Positions 32,118 to 39,331 of a stretch of 39,331 bases of DNA are shown one piece after another. Each line of letters opens with the position of its first letter. Position 1 is the stretch's first letter. Both the position numbers and the translations under genes were made by a program. The stretch comes from Cellulosimicrobium funkei (GTDB taxonomy: Bacteria; Actinomycetota; Actinomycetes; Actinomycetales; Cellulomonadaceae): NCBI RefSeq assembly GCF_001019615.1, contig NZ_JNBQ01000036.1, positions 1-39,331 on the forward strand, in the 5' to 3' direction. The notes under the pieces are model-generated. The model ran no database searches and was not told the DNA's origin. It saw only the letters and a list, made by a program, of their open reading frames with translations.

Positions 32118-33341
32118 ATGAGCGGATACTCTGGCGCGGTGGCTAACGACCTTGAGGCCCTCAAACGACTCTCTGTCAGCGTAAAGGTCTCTGAGGACGG
32201 TGCCGTCGCCTTCGATAAGGCCGACACGCTCAGCCTTGTGACAGCCGTGCTGGAAGCCGTCCGCGACGGCGCGCCCGTCTCAGACGAATGGGCCGCAAGA
32301 GCCGCCGCCGTGCGAGCTTTCACGCGAAAGGCGACCGATCCGGCCATCTATGTCACGGGCCTGCTCGCTCGCGCGCTGTCCCCGACCGCTAACGTCAAGT
32401 CCATCAAGGCCAGATCGGGCGCGGGCGGATACTCGGCTAACGACCTGTACCGCCTCCTTGCCAGCGCGCTGGCAGGGCAGACGGAGCTTCCGGGTCAGGC
32501 AGTCTTTCTTGGACCAAGCGGAGTCGCCCCGTTCAACAACAACCCCTGGGCCGATAAGGCAGTATTTGTTCCCAGGCCTCGCGGTGTTACCGATGCCGAC
32601 TACGCCACCCTAGACACGTTCCTCGACGCGATCGCCGCTGGATCCGTCGATGATGCCCGCGAGGGTCTTGTCGCCTTCATCCGCGCCTGCGTTGTCGACG
32701 TCGAGTTCCACGCCCACTCCGACCGTGAGAGCGAGTTCGTCGGGCAGCGTCGTTCGGTCGTCATCAGAGCCGTCAACGACCTGCTCGACGAGGACCCCGA
32801 AGGGGGGCGCCGCTGCCAAGCCCTCCTGGCAGCAGCCCTCGCCACGGCCTTCGGTGACGGCGTGCTCTCTGGCGGGATCAACGACCCGTCGTTCAAGCTC
32901 CCCGGTGACGTGCAGGTGATGGATGGTGGCGAGCCGACCCTCGTCGCCGAGGCTAAGCACCGGGGCAACGTCGACGAGGCTGAGGTGAAGAATTTCATCG
33001 CCAAGCTCGCCGCGCGGAACTACTCACGGGCGATCTACTTCGCTCTCGGTCCCGGCAACGACCACCTGCGCACACTTGAGGCCCCACTCGCGACTGAGCA
33101 TGAGACCGTCACGAAGATCATCACGTCCGCCGGTGAGCTCCTTGATCAGTGCTTCCTCTGGTGCTCCCCGCTGATGGCGGCGCGGTTCACGGACCGCTTT
33201 GTGCGCCTCTACCGCATCTGGCTTGTTCGGCAAGGCGCGAAGGCTACGGCGCGCAAGTGGGAACTCCTCGTCCGGGGGGCGCTGGACGAGGTGACAGGCG
33301 ATCAACCCGCTGGTGACCACTCGGCTGACAGCGGCGGCTAG
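32118..33341 (+). CDS. SacI-like type II restriction endonuclease
   Basis: Nuclease of 407 aa. The PD-(D/E)XK core is GDVQVMDGG followed by LVAEAKHRG at about residues 265-285, then VKNFIAKLAARN and AIYFALGPGND. The layout YSANDLYRLL, a central APFNNNPW and the late DV...EAK core resembles SacI-family enzymes as I remember them; the specificity is not readable. The ATG at 32118 has no ribosome site. An in-frame GTG at 32139 lies 6 nt after TACTCT (32127-32132) and may be the true leaderless start. Codon use has more A/T in third positions than the flanking genes, a sign of transfer. Probable partner of the C5 methyltransferase 1.7 kb to the right. Confidence 0.72.
   Translation: MSGYSGAVANDLEALKRLSVSVKVSEDGAVAFDKADTLSLVTAVLEAVRDGAPVSDEWAARAAAVRAFTRKATDPAIYVTGLLARALSPTANVKSIKARSGAGGYSANDLYRLLASALAGQTELPGQAVFLGPSGVAPFNNNPWADKAVFVPRPRGVTDADYATLDTFLDAIAAGSVDDAREGLVAFIRACVVDVEFHAHSDRESEFVGQRRSVVIRAVNDLLDEDPEGGRRCQALLAAALATAFGDGVLSGGINDPSFKLPGDVQVMDGGEPTLVAEAKHRGNVDEAEVKNFIAKLAARNYSRAIYFALGPGNDHLRTLEAPLATEHETVTKIITSAGELLDQCFLWCSPLMAARFTDRFVRLYRIWLVRQGAKATARKWELLVRGALDEVTGDQPAGDHSADSGG
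32127..32132 (+). promoter_or_regulatory. Candidate -10 for a leaderless endonuclease transcript
   Basis: TACTCT (overlapping GATACT) is 6 nt before the in-frame GTG at 32139. If used, it shortens the endonuclease by seven residues. Confidence 0.35.
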
Positions 33342-33478
33342 GGCGTGTCTCTTGGTGTCCGTGCCAGCGAGATCAAGCGCCTCTCGCTCACCTCTCCGGC
33401 GCGTGCCCGATTCACGTGCCGAGCCTACCGATCTCGCCTGCCCTGGCGCTGTTCCCGCAGCGTCGGTCCTTCCTCGAA

Positions 33479-34921
33479 TCAGCTCCCTGCCACCCAGGTA
33501 TGGGAGGCCACCTGCCACGCGCCCGCCTTTGAGGGCTTTGCCGAGAACTTGTCGTTGCGCGGTCTCCGTGCATCGCCGGTGCCCCAGTCGGGCTGCTCCT
33601 TCTGGGCGAGCCACCCGGCTGCGATCCCCGCGTCGAGCGCAGCCGAGTCCTCGATCCAGATAGCGCGGAGCTCCAGCGGGGTCCACTCCGCCTTGCGGGG
33701 TCGCGACCTTCCCGTGCTCGCGACGTATCCGCTCAGCGCCCGTCCTCCTGACTCGCCCACGCTCTTGTGCCAGGCGCGGAACTCTCCCGTCGTGTCGAGC
33801 CCGGCGCGCCCGTCGACGATGAGGAATCCGAGACCTTGCTCGGAGACGCAAGCGCGAACCGCCTGAGCGTCGTTGAGCCACATCTCTGTGCCCGAACGCT
33901 TCGAGGGGGCAGCACCGTCCCAGGGGAAGGGCCTCGTCCATGCGGTGTGCGCTTTTGCGTCCCAGACCCGGGTCGGGGACGCGTAGTCGAAGACTGTGTT
34001 CCCGTACCGGATGTTCGGGCCGCCGACGAGCGGGGTGGGAAAACGAGCATTCAAGATCTCTCGCAACCGCTCCTCGAAGTAGAAGCCGAACCACTCGATC
34101 TGCCGCCACTGCGTCGACCCGGAGTCCCGCATCCAGGTGATGCAGTCGACGCCGTCCCAGTGCGCGGGGAGCTCCTCGGCTAGCGCGTGGACGAGCGCCG
34201 CGCCTTCTTCCGTCGCCGTTCTCCACGCGGCCGAGGCGAGACCGACGGCTCGCTCGGCGCCCGCCAGCAGAAGGTTCAGTCCGTCGAGGGTGATCGATGC
34301 GCCGGTCGAGCCGGCGGTGTCGAGCCAGGGGACTCCCAGTTCGGCGGAGAGCGCGGCTGCCAGAGCATGCTTTGTGAGTCTGCGTTCGAGCAGCTGGGGC
34401 GCAACCCGCCGCGCGACGTCTCGGAGCGTCCAGGTGTGCTCCTTCCCGCCTGGACCGAGGACGTCGTGCGGTACACCCGCGATGTCGCAGAGCCGGTTCA
34501 CCGCAGCCTGCTTGTTCGACGCGGGGCGGAATCCCGGGAACGCCCGGAGGACCTCTGCGACCGAGGCGCTAGCGACCGCGCGTTGGCGCGACAGCCGGAT
34601 GATGCTCGCGGACGTGGCCTGGAGCAGGTTGTTCATCCCGATCAGGGTCACCTGGAGATCGACGTAGTCGAGACCTCGGACCCAGGGTGTCCCGAGCGCT
34701 CCAGCGATCTGCTCGCCGAGCACGGCGTTCACCGCCTGGAGGTCGACGTCGAGGCCCAGGTTCTGCGCGAGCGCGACGAGCGAGCGCTTCGGTCCACGCG
34801 TGCCGGCGGCAGGGGCTCCGGTCAGCGCGAACATGCGCGCGCTCGCCTCCGGAATCGTCTGCGCCGGGTTGAAGTTCTCGGTAGTGACGTTCGACACGAG
34901 AGGAAGCGAACCACACGGCAC
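33479..34921 (-). CDS. Unrecognised nuclease-like protein with duplicated N-terminal module
   Basis: Protein of 480 aa on the opposite strand to the rest of the island. The N-terminal half contains two related segments. The first has LGTPWVRGLD...VTLIGMNNLLQA (about 75-115). The second has LGVPWLDTAG...ITLDGLNLLLAGA (about 190-225). Each is preceded by a helical L/A-rich stretch. The second half has IEWFGFYFEERLREIL, then NTVFDYASPTRVWDAKAH (about 305-325), which fits a PD-(D/E)XK active site (Glu, Asp, Asp-x-Lys). I do not know a family for it; a second restriction endonuclease with a DNA-reading N-terminus is the likeliest role. GTG at 34921 or 34897 may start it. Divergent from the methyltransferase gene by 155 nt. 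Confidence 0.7.
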   Translation of the reverse strand: MPCGSLPLVSNVTTENFNPAQTIPEASARMFALTGAPAAGTRGPKRSLVALAQNLGLDVDLQAVNAVLGEQIAGALGTPWVRGLDYVDLQVTLIGMNNLLQATSASIIRLSRQRAVASASVAEVLRAFPGFRPASNKQAAVNRLCDIAGVPHDVLGPGGKEHTWTLRDVARRVAPQLLERRLTKHALAAALSAELGVPWLDTAGSTGASITLDGLNLLLAGAERAVGLASAAWRTATEEGAALVHALAEELPAHWDGVDCITWMRDSGSTQWRQIEWFGFYFEERLREILNARFPTPLVGGPNIRYGNTVFDYASPTRVWDAKAHTAWTRPFPWDGAAPSKRSGTEMWLNDAQAVRACVSEQGLGFLIVDGRAGLDTTGEFRAWHKSVGESGGRALSGYVASTGRSRPRKAEWTPLELRAIWIEDSAALDAGIAAGWLAQKEQPDWGTGDARRPRNDKFSAKPSKAGAWQVASHTWVAGS

Positions 34922-35064
34922 GTGGACCCGGCTGGCTCATGCCGCATCGCGTGTCGGCACATGTCATCAGCCGATGGGAGCGCACCTCGGGCGACGGCCG
35001 GCCGCGCGCGATCTCGAAGCACCTCCGTCTTGGCTCGTGCTCAACGCGTGTGGGTGGTTCGCCC

Positions 35065-35070
35065 TAGATT
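35065..35070 (+). promoter_or_regulatory. -10 element of a leaderless methyltransferase transcript
   Basis: TAGATT lies 6 nt before the GTG at 35077. The absence of a Shine-Dalgarno supports leaderless translation. Confidence 0.5.
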
Positions 35071-35076
35071 CCGTGT

Positions 35077-36597
35077 GTGCCTCAGGAGCGTGTCGATTTG
35101 ACCCCGTACCACCAAGCTGCCAAGCTGTCGACCATGGGAGACGGGAGCACCACGACGACGTCTGCGCCGCCTTTCCGATACATCGACCTGTTCGCCGGTA
35201 TCGGAGGGTTTGCCGCAGCGCTGGAGTCGTTCGGCGGAGAGTGCGTCTACTCGGTAGAGATCGACAGGGCTGCGGCCGAGGTCTACGAGCGCAACTGGGG
35301 CCACTCGCCCCTGGGGGACATCACCAAGGACGCGAACGACAGCGTCATGAACGTCCCGGCTCACGACCTCCTGGCAGCGGGCTTCCCGTGCCAGCCGTTC
35401 TCGAAGTCGGGAGCACAGCGCGGCATGGACGAGACCAGAGGAACGCTCTACTGGAACATCCTGAAGATCATCCAGGCGCACCACCCCACCGTCGTCCTGC
35501 TGGAGAACGTCCGGAATCTCGCTGGACCTCGGCACAGGCACGAGTGGGACGTGATCATTCAGACCCTCCGCGACGAGGGCTACCGCGTCTCGCAGACACC
35601 GACGGTGTTCTCGCCGCATCTCCTCCCGCTCGAGCGGGGTGGTCGGCCGCAGGTGCGCGAGCGAGTCTTCATCACGGCGACCTACGACCCGGACGGCGAC
35701 GTCGTCGAGCCGGGCCCTCCGCTCCCGAACCTGTCCCTGCGCGGAGACGAGGAGTGGGATCTGCTCCACGACCTCCCGGTTCTCGAGACGGATGCTCCCG
35801 GCACCGGCCTCACCCCCGCTGAGGTCGCATGGATCGACGCATGGGACGACTTCGTCGTCACCATGTGGCGCGAGGTGCGCAAGACGAGCGTCGATGGCAG
35901 GGCAGCGACGCTGCCCGGCTTCCCCATCTGGGCAGACCACTGGGTGAAGAAGGAGCGTCTCGACGCCTGGATCGACGGAGGAGAGTCTCCCTACCGCACT
36001 CCCGATGTCCCAGAGACCTGGGAGGCCGTCCCGACCTGGAAGAGGAACTTCCTCGTCAAGAACGCCGAGCTTTACACCCGCTACAAGGGCCAGCTGGACA
36101 TGTGGGCTGCTCGCCACGACCTCCAGTCGTTCCCCCCGTCGCGGCGCAAGCTCGAATGGCAAGCACAGCAGACTGCGCGCCTCTGGGACTGTGTCCTCCA
36201 GCTCCGCCCTTCAGGGATCCGGGCGAAGCGACCCACGCACCTCCCCGCGCTCGTGGCGATCACCCAGACGTCGATCATCGGGCCGCTCCGTCGACGTCTG
36301 TCCACGAGAGAGGCGGCTCGCCTGCAGGGCTTTCCCGACAACTTCGACTTCGGCCCGCAGGCCGCCGCTGCGACGTACAAGCAGCTCGGCAACGGCGTGA
36401 ACGTCGGAGCAGTGTGGAACGTCCTGAGAGCGCACGCCGAACGAGACTCCGCAGTTCTGCGCAAGACCGAGCAGGGCCGTGCGCTGTTGAAGGCCCTCAT
36501 CGACGACGCGCCGAAGAGCCCGGACGACCTCCTGCCGGCGGTCGTCGCCGACGGCCAGTCCCGGTTCGCAGAGACGCTCCCGAAGGCCACGGCCTGA
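35077..36597 (+). CDS. C5-cytosine DNA methyltransferase
   Basis: Modification enzyme of 506 aa. Ordered motifs are all present: I IDLFAGIGGFAAAL (about 35-48), IV AGFPCQPFSKSG with the catalytic cysteine (about 103), VI LLENVRNLAG, VIII RPQVRERVFI, then a variable target-recognition region (about 215-400), IX REAARLQGFPDNF and X YKQLGNGVNVGAVWNVL. The target-recognition part is larger than in simple Dcm enzymes, so the site cannot be guessed. The GTG at 35077 suits a leaderless start; ATG 35134 is the alternative. It protects DNA against the neighbouring endonuclease(s). The Vsr gene follows after 15 nt in the same transcript, as expected because deaminated 5-methylcytosine gives T:G mismatches. 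Confidence 0.92.
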   Translation: MPQERVDLTPYHQAAKLSTMGDGSTTTTSAPPFRYIDLFAGIGGFAAALESFGGECVYSVEIDRAAAEVYERNWGHSPLGDITKDANDSVMNVPAHDLLAAGFPCQPFSKSGAQRGMDETRGTLYWNILKIIQAHHPTVVLLENVRNLAGPRHRHEWDVIIQTLRDEGYRVSQTPTVFSPHLLPLERGGRPQVRERVFITATYDPDGDVVEPGPPLPNLSLRGDEEWDLLHDLPVLETDAPGTGLTPAEVAWIDAWDDFVVTMWREVRKTSVDGRAATLPGFPIWADHWVKKERLDAWIDGGESPYRTPDVPETWEAVPTWKRNFLVKNAELYTRYKGQLDMWAARHDLQSFPPSRRKLEWQAQQTARLWDCVLQLRPSGIRAKRPTHLPALVAITQTSIIGPLRRRLSTREAARLQGFPDNFDFGPQAAAATYKQLGNGVNVGAVWNVLRAHAERDSAVLRKTEQGRALLKALIDDAPKSPDDLLPAVVADGQSRFAETLPKATA

Positions 36598-36612
36598 CTG
36601 GGCTGATCGGCA

Positions 36613-37128
36613 GTGCCCGTGCCGCACCAAGGCCCGACTCCACAGCACGTCCCAGCACACCCTGGAGCGTCGTCAGAAGCCGTGTCGCGGCGGATGAGCA
36701 GGGCGAAGCGTCGTGACACCGCTGCGGAGCTCGACCTTCGCCGGGAGCTCCACGCGCTCGGTCTCCGCTATCGCGTCGCCTTTCCGGTCCCGGGCCAGCG
36801 ACGAAGGACGATCGACGTCGCCTTCACGCGCCTGCAGGTCGCGGTCTTCGTCGATGGGTGCTTCTGGCACGGGTGCCCCGAGCACGGGACCTGTCCCCGG
36901 TCCAACAGCGAATGGTGGAACGCGAAGTTATCGGCGAACAAGGCTCGCGACCGGGACACCGATCGAGTCCTCCGCGAGCTCGGATGGATCGTGATCCGGC
37001 TGTGGGAGCACGAGGAGCCCCGAGCGGCGGCGATGCGCGTCCGCACCGCAGTCCTCCTGCGCCGCGACGGTGACGACCCGACGCCAGGTTCGCTCGGTCG
37101 AGACGACTCCGGCCGCACCGATCAGTAG
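36613..37128 (+). CDS. vsr: Very short patch repair endonuclease (Vsr)
   Basis: T:G-mismatch endonuclease of 171 aa that repairs deaminated 5-methylcytosine at the methyltransferase's sites. Family features: SRRMSRAKRRDTAAELDLRRELHALGL start, catalytic Asp in RTIDVAF, and FVDGCFWHGCPEHGT with zinc/metal-binding Cys and His, then WWNAKLSANKARDRDTDRVL. The GTG at 36613 gives a roughly 25-residue N-terminal extension; GTG 36679 or ATG 36694 would fit the family length better. Its stop overlaps the stop of the convergent lipoprotein gene by 7 nt, so it marks the right edge of the island. Confidence 0.9.
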   Translation: MPVPHQGPTPQHVPAHPGASSEAVSRRMSRAKRRDTAAELDLRRELHALGLRYRVAFPVPGQRRRTIDVAFTRLQVAVFVDGCFWHGCPEHGTCPRSNSEWWNAKLSANKARDRDTDRVLRELGWIVIRLWEHEEPRAAAMRVRTAVLLRRDGDDPTPGSLGRDDSGRTDQ

Positions 37129-37700
37129 CCCGACCCGGCCGCGGGGGCCGCGTCCATGATCTCGGTGCCGTCCGGCGCGACGACGTACCAGACGCCGTTG
37201 ACCCCCTGGCCCGACACGTCGCCCGGGGCCTGGTCGGCCGCGTACGTGTAGACCGGGCGGCCGTCGACCGTGACCTGGAGCTCGCCGTCGACGCCGGTGA
37301 TCGTGCCGACCTCGGCCGTGACGCCCTCGACCTCGGGCTCCGCGCTCGCCGCGTGGACCGCGGGCCACGCGGCGGCGCACTCGCCCTCGCACGCGCTCGT
37401 CCCGGAGCCCTTCGTGTCCTTGTCGTAGTAGTAGACGGTCATGCCCTGCCCGTCGACCACGATGGTGCCGAGGGAGGAGTCGGCCGTCCCGAGGGCCGGC
37501 CCGGAGCCCGTGCCGTCGCCGGTCGCGCCGTCGCTCGTCGTGCCGGAGTCCGTGGACGGGCTGCTCCCGCCTCCGCCGTAGAGGCCGCCTCCCCCGCCGG
37601 AGCACCCGCCGAGCACGCCGACCAGCGCGGCGACGAGCACGACGGCGGGGGCGGCGCGGGCGGTCCGGGCCGGGGCGGTGATGGTCAGGGTGCGTCGCAT
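37122..37700 (-). CDS. Lipoprotein with 'secreted repeat' domains (COG4315-type)
   Basis: Surface lipoprotein of 192 aa. The lipobox LGGC (Cys about 33) is followed by a G/S/T-rich linker to about 70. Two secreted-repeat units follow: LGTIVVDGQGMTVYYYDKDTKG with SACEGECAAAWPAV (two or three cysteines), and LQVTVDGRPVYTYAADQAPGDVSGQGVNGVWYVVAPDG. This is the standard actinobacterial COG4315 form. Some family members are implicated in envelope redox or haem-like functions, but none is firmly established. ATG 37700. Driven by the TGAACC-N16-CGTC promoter at 37753-37778, so it is likely part of the neighbouring sigma factor's regulon. Confidence 0.87.
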   Translation of the reverse strand: MRRTLTITAPARTARAAPAVVLVAALVGVLGGCSGGGGGLYGGGGSSPSTDSGTTSDGATGDGTGSGPALGTADSSLGTIVVDGQGMTVYYYDKDTKGSGTSACEGECAAAWPAVHAASAEPEVEGVTAEVGTITGVDGELQVTVDGRPVYTYAADQAPGDVSGQGVNGVWYVVAPDGTEIMDAAPAAGSGY

Positions 37701-37752
37701 GTCGACTCCTCGAGAGGACGGTCGGGGTCGCGAGCACGGCCCCTACTCTCAC

Positions 37753-37778
37753 GACGGCGCGGCTCGCCGTGCGGTTCA
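37753..37778 (-). promoter_or_regulatory. ECF-type promoter for the lipoprotein gene
   Basis: On the minus strand TGAACC (37778-37773), 16-nt spacer, CGTC (37756-37753), then a leader of about 45 nt to the ATG. It is identical in elements and spacing to the divergent promoter at 37803-37828 and resembles the TGAACC-N16-CGT motif reported for mycobacterial SigL. Confidence 0.7.
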
Positions 37779-37802
37779 TCGGATCCCGCGGCGAGACTCG
37801 AC

Positions 37803-37828
37803 TGAACCGATCGGGCGGCTGCCTCGTC
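37803..37828 (+). promoter_or_regulatory. ECF-type promoter of the yceI-sigma-antisigma operon
   Basis: TGAACC (37803-37808), 16-nt spacer, CGTC (37825-37828), 45 nt before the yceI GTG. The pair on both strands predicts autoregulation by the sigma factor encoded at 38557. Confidence 0.7.
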
Positions 37829-37873
37829 TCCCTGGGTGACGGGGTCGACGGAGGATGATCGGGAGGAGCGGAC

Positions 37874-38560
37874 GTGCGCAGGAGGACGAAGGTGCTGGTG
37901 GGGGTCGGGGTCGGCGTCGTGGTGCTGGGCGGAGCGGTGGTCGCGTTCGGCCCCGGCCTGTACGCGGACTGGAACAACCGCGCCGCGGCCGAGGAGCCCG
38001 CTCTCGACGCGTCGTCGGGCGACGCGGGGGCGCTGGACCCGGCGAGCCTCGCGGGCGACTGGACCGTGGCCGACGGCTCCTACGCCGGGTACCGCGTCCA
38101 CGAGGTGCTCCAGGGCGAGGACGTCACGGTCACCGGGCGGACCGACGAGGTCACGGGGTCGTTCACCGTCGCCGACGGCGCGCTCACGGAGGCGACGATC
38201 GAGGTCGACATGGCGAGCGTCGCGACCGACGAGCCGCCGCGCGACGCGTACTTCCGGGGCGACGCGCTCGAGGTCGGGACCTACCCGACCGCGACGTTCG
38301 CGCTCACGTCCCCCGTCGAGCTGCCCGCCGGCTCGGCGGACGTCGAGCTCACGGGCGACCTGACGATCCACGGTGTGACGCAGGCCGTCACGGTCGAGGC
38401 GCAGGTCGGGACGACCGCCGACGGCGTCCAGGTGGTGGGCAGCGTGCCGATCACGTTCTCCGACTTCGACGTCGAGGCGCCGAGCCTCGGGTTCGTCACG
38501 GTCGACGACGCGGGCAGCGTCGAGTTCGGCCTCGACCTCGTGCCGGCGTCCGGGTCGTGA
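37874..38560 (+). CDS. Membrane-anchored YceI-family protein
   Basis: YceI protein of 228 aa, an extracytoplasmic lipocalin-like barrel that binds isoprenoid-type lipids in characterised members. An N-terminal anchor (VLVGVGVGVVVLGGAVVAFG, about 8-27) has no cleavage or lipobox signal. The domain shows DWTVADGSYAGYRVHE, VTGSFTVADG, DAYFRGDALEVGTYPTATF, LTGDLTIHGVTQAVTVEAQV and FSDFDVEAPS, standard for the family. The GTG at 37874 has GGGAGGAG about 7 nt upstream. Four-nt overlap (GTGA) with the sigma gene shows co-translation, so it may be an effector of the sigma regulon. Confidence 0.9.
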   Translation: MRRRTKVLVGVGVGVVVLGGAVVAFGPGLYADWNNRAAAEEPALDASSGDAGALDPASLAGDWTVADGSYAGYRVHEVLQGEDVTVTGRTDEVTGSFTVADGALTEATIEVDMASVATDEPPRDAYFRGDALEVGTYPTATFALTSPVELPAGSADVELTGDLTIHGVTQAVTVEAQVGTTADGVQVVGSVPITFSDFDVEAPSLGFVTVDDAGSVEFGLDLVPASGS

Positions 38561-39087
38561 CGGACGGGGAGGTGCCGCGCGTGCGGTCCGACGCCGACGA
38601 CCTGCTGCGGGCGGTCCACGCCGCGCACGGTCCCGCGCTGGAGCGCTACGTCGCGCGCCTCACCGACGACCCGGCGCAGGCGCAGGACGTGGTCCAGGAG
38701 ACGCTGCTGCGCGCGTGGCGCCACCCCGAGGTGCTCGAGCGCCCGGAGGGCTCGGTGCGCGCGTGGCTCTTCACGGTCGCGCGCAACCTCGTCGTCGACG
38801 AGCTGCGCAGCGCGCACCACCGGCGCGAGCTCGCGAGCGCCGACGTGCCCGACCACGGCGAGGCCGACGCGACGCAGGCCGTCCTCGACGCGTGGCTCGT
38901 CGCGGACGCGCTCGTGTCGCTCTCGCCCGAGCACCGGGCCGTCGTCGTCGACGCGTACTACCACGGGCGCTCCGTGGCCGAGATGGCGTCGGCGCACGGC
39001 GTCCCGCCCGGGACGGTCAAGTCCCGCATGCACTACGCGCTCCGCGCGCTGAGGCTCGCGCTGCAGGAGAAGGGAGTCTCGTCATGA
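38557..39087 (+). CDS. ECF RNA polymerase sigma factor
   Basis: Sigma-70 family group 4 protein of 176 aa. Region 2 (about 10-80) contains HGPALERYVARLTDDPAQAQDVVQETLLRAWRHP and RAWLFTVARNLVVDELRS. Region 4 (about 115-170) contains LVSLSPEHRAVVVDAYYHGRSVAEMASAHGVPPGTVKSRMHYALRAL. The GTG start overlaps the yceI stop by 4 nt and its own stop overlaps the anti-sigma ATG (ATGA). Layout and flanking promoters match the SigL-RslA type of module. Confidence 0.93.
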   Translation: MTDGEVPRVRSDADDLLRAVHAAHGPALERYVARLTDDPAQAQDVVQETLLRAWRHPEVLERPEGSVRAWLFTVARNLVVDELRSAHHRRELASADVPDHGEADATQAVLDAWLVADALVSLSPEHRAVVVDAYYHGRSVAEMASAHGVPPGTVKSRMHYALRALRLALQEKGVSS

Positions 39088-39331
39088 CCGCCACCCCGGA
39101 CCCGTACCGCGAGTGGGACGCCGCCTACGTGCTGGGCGCGCTCAGCCCGCGCGACCGGCGCGCGTTCGAGCAGCACCTCGCGACGTGCGCGGCGTGCCGC
39201 GAGGCCGTCGCGGAGCTCGCGGGCATGCCGGGCATCCTCGGCATGCTCACGGCCGAGCACGCGGACGCGCTCGTGGACGACGCCCGCGCCGACGTCCCGG
39301 CCGAGGCGTCCGGCCGGGCGGGCGCGTGCGC
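39084..39331 (+). CDS. Zinc-binding anti-sigma factor (5' part only)
   Basis: Open to the window end (about 82 residues). The N-terminus YREWDAAYVLGALSPRDRRAFEQHLATCAACREAV holds the His-x3-Cys-x2-Cys zinc motif of anti-sigma (ZAS) domains. The membrane helix and outside domain expected in this family lie beyond the window. The ATGA overlap with the sigma gene gives equal production. Loss of zinc or oxidation of the two cysteines would be the expected way to free the sigma factor. Confidence 0.88.
   Translation, partial: MTATPDPYREWDAAYVLGALSPRDRRAFEQHLATCAACREAVAELAGMPGILGMLTAEHADALVDDARADVPAEASGRAGAC

Noticed and set aside
33342-33478. Gene in the gap between the two nucleases
   Set aside because: The gap is convergent and shows no start, coding bias or hairpin.
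1-39331. CRISPR arrays, tRNA/rRNA genes, transposases
   Set aside because: No regularly spaced repeats, no tRNA-like arms or ribosomal sequence, and no transposase motifs seen.

Overview
The window is very GC-rich, ends its genes mostly in TGA, uses many GTG starts with 4-nt GTGA overlaps, and carries Tat/lipoprotein-exported glycan enzymes. This suggests a high-GC actinobacterium, most likely a Cellulomonas/Cellulosimicrobium-type Micrococcales (inference from style and gene content; no rRNA or marker gene is present).

Left (1-8815): a phosphonate uptake and catabolism region. A lone phnM points left, and phnD-phnC-phnE (two permease domains fused) point right from a shared intergenic region that carries a textbook PHO box. 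A zinc alcohol dehydrogenase of the phosphonate-associated type, a GntR/UTRA regulator, an FAD amine-oxidase-like protein and a phosphonatase-like HAD hydrolase follow. No C-P lyase core (phnGHIJKL) is visible. The proposed logic is import of an aminophosphonate, flavin-dependent oxidation to an aldehyde, and hydrolytic C-P cleavage.

Middle (8816-31690): a glycan-utilisation region. A nine-gene minus-strand run reads binding lipoprotein, two CUT1 permeases, SDR, a very large beta-helix (pectate-lyase-3) enzyme, DUF4432 epimerase-like, ThuA, Gfo/Idh/MocA and a GH71/99-like enzyme with a three-repeat beta-trefoil. A divergent mannonate-dehydratase-type enolase sits at its head. A ROK regulator and a GH39-type glycosidase lie further right. 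The promoters of the transport operon and of the GH39 gene share a 16-bp AT-rich motif (ATAAATCAA-N3-GATG), which ties them into one probable regulon. Embedded between these is an unrelated four-gene envelope module: lipoprotein, membrane-fusion-like protein with a peptidoglycan-binding domain, ABC ATPase and FtsX-like permease. It is preceded by a possible 15-codon coupled leader ORF. Endonuclease IV and a VOC protein end the section.

Right (31690-37128): a lower-GC restriction-modification island with different codon use. It has a SacI-like PD-(D/E)XK endonuclease, a second unrecognised nuclease on the opposite strand with a duplicated N-terminal module, a C5-cytosine methyltransferase and a Vsr mismatch endonuclease. 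Several of its genes look leaderless. The island ends flush against native genes on both sides.

End (37122-39331): a 'secreted repeat' lipoprotein diverges from yceI - ECF sigma - zinc anti-sigma (cut by the window end). Both sides of the divergent intergenic region carry TGAACC-N16-CGTC, predicting that this sigma factor controls both transcripts.
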